The notes beneath the pieces were generated by a model. That model was given only the letters and a program-made list of their open reading frames with translations. It was not told the origin of the DNA and ran no database searches. A DNA stretch of 64,000 bases from Algoriphagus sp. PAP.12 (GTDB taxonomy: Bacteria; Bacteroidota; Bacteroidia; Cytophagales; Cyclobacteriaceae): NCBI RefSeq assembly GCF_026652115.1, contig NZ_JAPPSQ010000004.1, positions 228,588 through 292,587 on the forward strand. The letters are read 5' to 3'. Below are positions 61,613 to 64,000 of this stretch, one piece after another; position 1 is the stretch's first letter, and the number at the start of each line of letters is the position of its first letter. Made by a program: the position numbers and the translations under genes.

Positions 61613-63544
61613 ATGAAAAACAATTTTTTGTGGACTATACTCTCTGCCTTCCTTCTTTTGGGAGCTTGTAAAAGCATCCAAGAAAAAGGAACAGACCAAT
61701 TTCTTTCCGGTCAATACCAATATGCAATTGGTACCTTTTCTCAAATTCTGGAAGCTGATCCAGATAATATGGAGGCCAATGAAAAGGTAGCTGAGAGTTA
61801 TCGCTTATCCAATCGAGTGGAGCTAGCTTCTCCTTACTATGAAAAATTGGTAGAAGAAGACCCTTCTTTTGAGCACTACTTCTACTTAGGGCAAAGTTTA
61901 AAAGCCCAAGAAAAAGATGAAGAGGCAAAAGCCGCTTTTGAAAACGCTAAAGGATATACCCAAAGCGAAGAATTACTTGCTAGGATCCAGAGAGAAATCG
62001 AAGGAATTAATCTAGCTGCGGGAATCGAAGACTATTGGCCTTTTCATGAATTGATCAATTACAAAGAACTGAATACTGCAGGAGCTGATTATGCACCGGT
62101 GGTCTCAGAAGGCTTCTTGTATTTTACCAGTGGAAGACAAGCCTCAGGAATTTACCCTGCGACTGGCATGCCATATACCAAACTCTTCAGAACCAGAATA
62201 GAGGACCTAAGAGTAGATGTCAGTGGTATCAGAGCTTTGCCGGAATTCCAAAATGAAGAAGGTCTGGACCAGGCTTCAATTGCTATTAGCCCGGATGGAA
62301 ATACCATCATTTATGGTCGCGGCAACTCTACTTCTCCAAAAGACTTACCTGAAACAGCTTTATTCGCTTCCTATTTCAGAGGAGCCGGATTTACCCAACC
62401 AATTTGGTTGCCGGTAAATGAAGATGAATTTTGGTGGAATTCTACGCCTGCATTTAGTCCGGATGGAAGTGAATTATATTTTGCTTCTAACAGGCCAGGA
62501 GGATATGGAGGTATTGACTTATATAAAGCTACCAAATTGGCAAATGGAGACTTTGGGAATGCTGTAAACCTGGGCCCAAATGTCAATACTCCAGGAAATG
62601 AACTTTTTCCAAGAATGGCTCCTGACGGTAAATTCTTCTTTGCTTCAGATGGTCATCCAGGCTATGGAAAGTTGGATCTTTTTGTTGCAGAAATGGGTGA
62701 AGATGGCAAACAAAAAATTACAAATCTGGGAGAAAACATCAATAGTAAGGCAGATGATTTCGGCATCTTTTTTACTGAATATCCTAAGGAGGGATTCCTT
62801 TCTTCTAACCGAGAAGGCGGAGCCGGTGATGATGACATTTATTATTTCGAAGACAAAACTCCAAAACCTAAAATTATCAACGTTCTCCTAACTGTTACTA
62901 CTAAGGAGAGAGTAGCCGGTGAACCTGATCAGATATTAGAACAAGCGAGAGTAGTCCTTTACGATGGAGCCAACAAACAAATAGGCGGTGATTTCTCCAA
63001 TTCGACAGGTAGAGTTCGTTTCACAATGGAGCCTCAATCAGATTATACAATTATCGCTTCGAAGAACGGATACTTCTCCAAATCTATCCCTTATACCACT
63101 CGAGGTAAGACTCCTGACCCTGCCACGTTGGTACAGGATGTCACCAACGTTTCGTTGGATACTATGCTGGTTTTGGACCAATTGATTTTGGATAAGTCCA
63201 TCATTTTGGAAAACATTTACTACGATCTGGATAAAGCAGATATCCGAGCTGATGCAGCTGTAGAACTGGATAAATTGGTTCAAATCCTTAAAGACAACCC
63301 AAGTATTCGAATCGAATTAAGCTCACATACGGACTCCAGATCATCTGATGAATACAATCAGGACCTTTCTCAGAGAAGAGCTCAATCAGCCGTGGATTAT
63401 ATCGTTTCTCAAGGAATCGACAAAGATAGATTGGTAGCCAAAGGTTACGGTGAATCTCAGTTGATCATTCCAAATGCCACTACCGAAGAGGAACATCAGG
63501 TCAACCGTAGAACTGAGTTTAAGGTGATTGAGATCAAGGAATAG
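61613..63544 (+). CDS. OmpA-family lipoprotein with TPR, PD40 propeller and CRD, PorE-like
   Basis: The 643-residue protein has a lipoprotein signal (LLLGAC). The domain order is TPR (about 20-130), a PD40/WD40-like propeller (FSPDGSELYFASNRPGGYGGIDLYKA and similar blades), a carboxypeptidase regulatory-like domain (about 420-500) and a C-terminal OmpA domain (YYDLDKADIRADA, SHTDSRSSDEYNQDLSQRRA, KGYGESQL). This order matches the PorE component of the type IX secretion system. The OmpA part should bind peptidoglycan. No PorP/SprF gene is adjacent, so the name is by domain plan only. A strong terminator follows. Confidence 0.8.
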   Translation: MKNNFLWTILSAFLLLGACKSIQEKGTDQFLSGQYQYAIGTFSQILEADPDNMEANEKVAESYRLSNRVELASPYYEKLVEEDPSFEHYFYLGQSLKAQEKDEEAKAAFENAKGYTQSEELLARIQREIEGINLAAGIEDYWPFHELINYKELNTAGADYAPVVSEGFLYFTSGRQASGIYPATGMPYTKLFRTRIEDLRVDVSGIRALPEFQNEEGLDQASIAISPDGNTIIYGRGNSTSPKDLPETALFASYFRGAGFTQPIWLPVNEDEFWWNSTPAFSPDGSELYFASNRPGGYGGIDLYKATKLANGDFGNAVNLGPNVNTPGNELFPRMAPDGKFFFASDGHPGYGKLDLFVAEMGEDGKQKITNLGENINSKADDFGIFFTEYPKEGFLSSNREGGAGDDDIYYFEDKTPKPKIINVLLTVTTKERVAGEPDQILEQARVVLYDGANKQIGGDFSNSTGRVRFTMEPQSDYTIIASKNGYFSKSIPYTTRGKTPDPATLVQDVTNVSLDTMLVLDQLILDKSIILENIYYDLDKADIRADAAVELDKLVQILKDNPSIRIELSSHTDSRSSDEYNQDLSQRRAQSAVDYIVSQGIDKDRLVAKGYGESQLIIPNATTEEEHQVNRRTEFKVIEIKE

Positions 63545-63605
63545 TTTATTTGAAGTAAGCCTGAAGACCGAGGCCTTTTCAACTCAGAACACCCGTTAAA
63601 AATTT

Positions 63606-63629
63606 CGCCTTCCATGGGAAGGCGTTTTT
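63606..63629 (+). terminator. Terminator of the PorE-like gene
   Basis: CGCCTTCC, a three-base loop and GGAAGGCG form a perfect eight-pair stem followed by five T. Confidence 0.9.
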
Positions 63630-63662
63630 CATTCTATTTCCACTGTATTTCTATTTTAAAAA

Positions 63663-63977
63663 TCAGGAATATTTCCTTCTCGTCTCGATCTTTTGTTTTT
63701 GCCGTTCCCAAAGGGCTTTTGCCAAGTCATCTGCGACCCATTCAGGATCAGATTCATTCAGGATTTTTTTCAATTTCCCTTCTCCCAAATCTATTCTATA
63801 GCAGATTTGTAGCAATCGCTCAAAATCCCTATTCAGCATCACTCCTATAGCTTTGGCAAGCATCTGGATATAAGTTTCTTCAGATGTTCCAGAAACAGTC
63901 TCTGGCAATTCAACTTCCTTCTGAAATAATTCGAAAGCCGCTTGGGGAACCGGGGTTAATTCCTTTTTATCTTCCAT
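63663..63977 (-). CDS. Conserved hypothetical protein
   Basis: A 104-residue soluble, mostly helical protein. It has an N-terminal PVPQAAFELFQKEVELP segment, then a helical bundle (YIQMLAKAIGVMLNRDFERLLQICYRIDLGEGKLKKIL) and a basic C-terminus ending in ERQKQKIETRRKYS. No named family is recognised. It is convergent with the PorE-like gene. Its codon use matches the surroundings. Confidence 0.65.
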   Translation of the reverse strand: MEDKKELTPVPQAAFELFQKEVELPETVSGTSEETYIQMLAKAIGVMLNRDFERLLQICYRIDLGEGKLKKILNESDPEWVADDLAKALWERQKQKIETRRKYS

Positions 63978-64000
63978 AAGATCAAAAAAGCCCCGAATTA

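Noticed and set aside
63986..64000. Start of another terminator at the window edge
   Set aside because: A run of A followed by GCCCCGAA looks like one arm of a minus-strand terminator, but the other arm lies outside the window.

Overview
The window looks like chromosomal DNA of a Bacteroidota bacterium of the order Cytophagales, most like an Algoriphagus or Cyclobacterium relative. This is inferred from the gene families: DUF4249, DUF4252 and DUF4834 proteins, a PorE-like OmpA lipoprotein, a THUMP-like methyltransferase, a CarB without its C-terminal domain and a DksA-like protein with a degenerate zinc finger. The promoters agree with this. Several start sites carry the Bacteroidota -7 box TACCTTTG with a TTG 19 bases upstream, and Shine-Dalgarno signals are weak. 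Base composition is moderate and even, except for one AT-rich glycosyltransferase gene near 45-46 kb. About 62 protein genes and two tRNA genes can be supported.

Layout. 1-2.9 kb: the end of a serine hydrolase and a convergent GH43 glycosidase. 3.0-8.7 kb: an apparent operon fdhD - YdeP-type molybdopterin oxidoreductase - cydA - cydB. 8.8-15.1 kb: a TetR-controlled RND efflux operon. 15.3-16.4 kb: a DUF418 membrane protein. 16.5-18.8 kb: a small island in the 3' end of the initiator tRNA gene, carrying a Fic protein and a repeat-rich control region. 19-31.3 kb: mostly core genes (era, der, SprT-like, scpB, DksA-like, asparaginase, asd, THUMP-like methyltransferase, AlkB-like, carB). 31.6-36.8 kb: a tightly overlapping five-gene catabolic operon with a sodium symporter, a GH88-like hydrolase, an Old-Yellow-Enzyme-like reductase and an SDR. 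36.8-44.9 kb: peptidase, acetyltransferase, esterase, cytidine deaminase, saccharopine dehydrogenase, DUF4249 and tRNA methyltransferase genes. 45.2-51.1 kb: a lone glycosyltransferase, an MFS carrier, hemH, and a cation antiporter with a stress protein. 51.3-55.9 kb: a tandem pair of M14-type proteins, an exported flavodoxin and a secreted beta-rich protein. 56.4-58.4 kb: an ECF sigma - membrane regulator - two DUF4252 operon. 58.6-64 kb: tRNA-Phe, an Hdr-like iron-sulfur pair, a conserved small protein, a PorE-like lipoprotein and a conserved hypothetical protein.

The most notable region is 16.49-18.84 kb. The initiator tRNA is intact, and a 15-base copy of its 3' end lies 2.2 kb away beside a hairpin terminator pointing the same way as the tRNA. 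The simplest reading is that a small element inserted at the tRNA 3' end, displaced the original terminator and supplied a replacement. It has no recognisable integrase. It contains a Fic protein whose motif histidine is replaced by glutamine, preceded by several families of short repeats. Other points of interest are an M14 paralogue that has lost its zinc ligands beside an intact one, a perfect 33-base palindrome in frame inside a methyltransferase gene, a flavodoxin with a signal peptide, and the linkage of a YdeP-type molybdoenzyme to cytochrome bd.

All functional calls rest on motifs and family resemblance read by eye. No database search was run.
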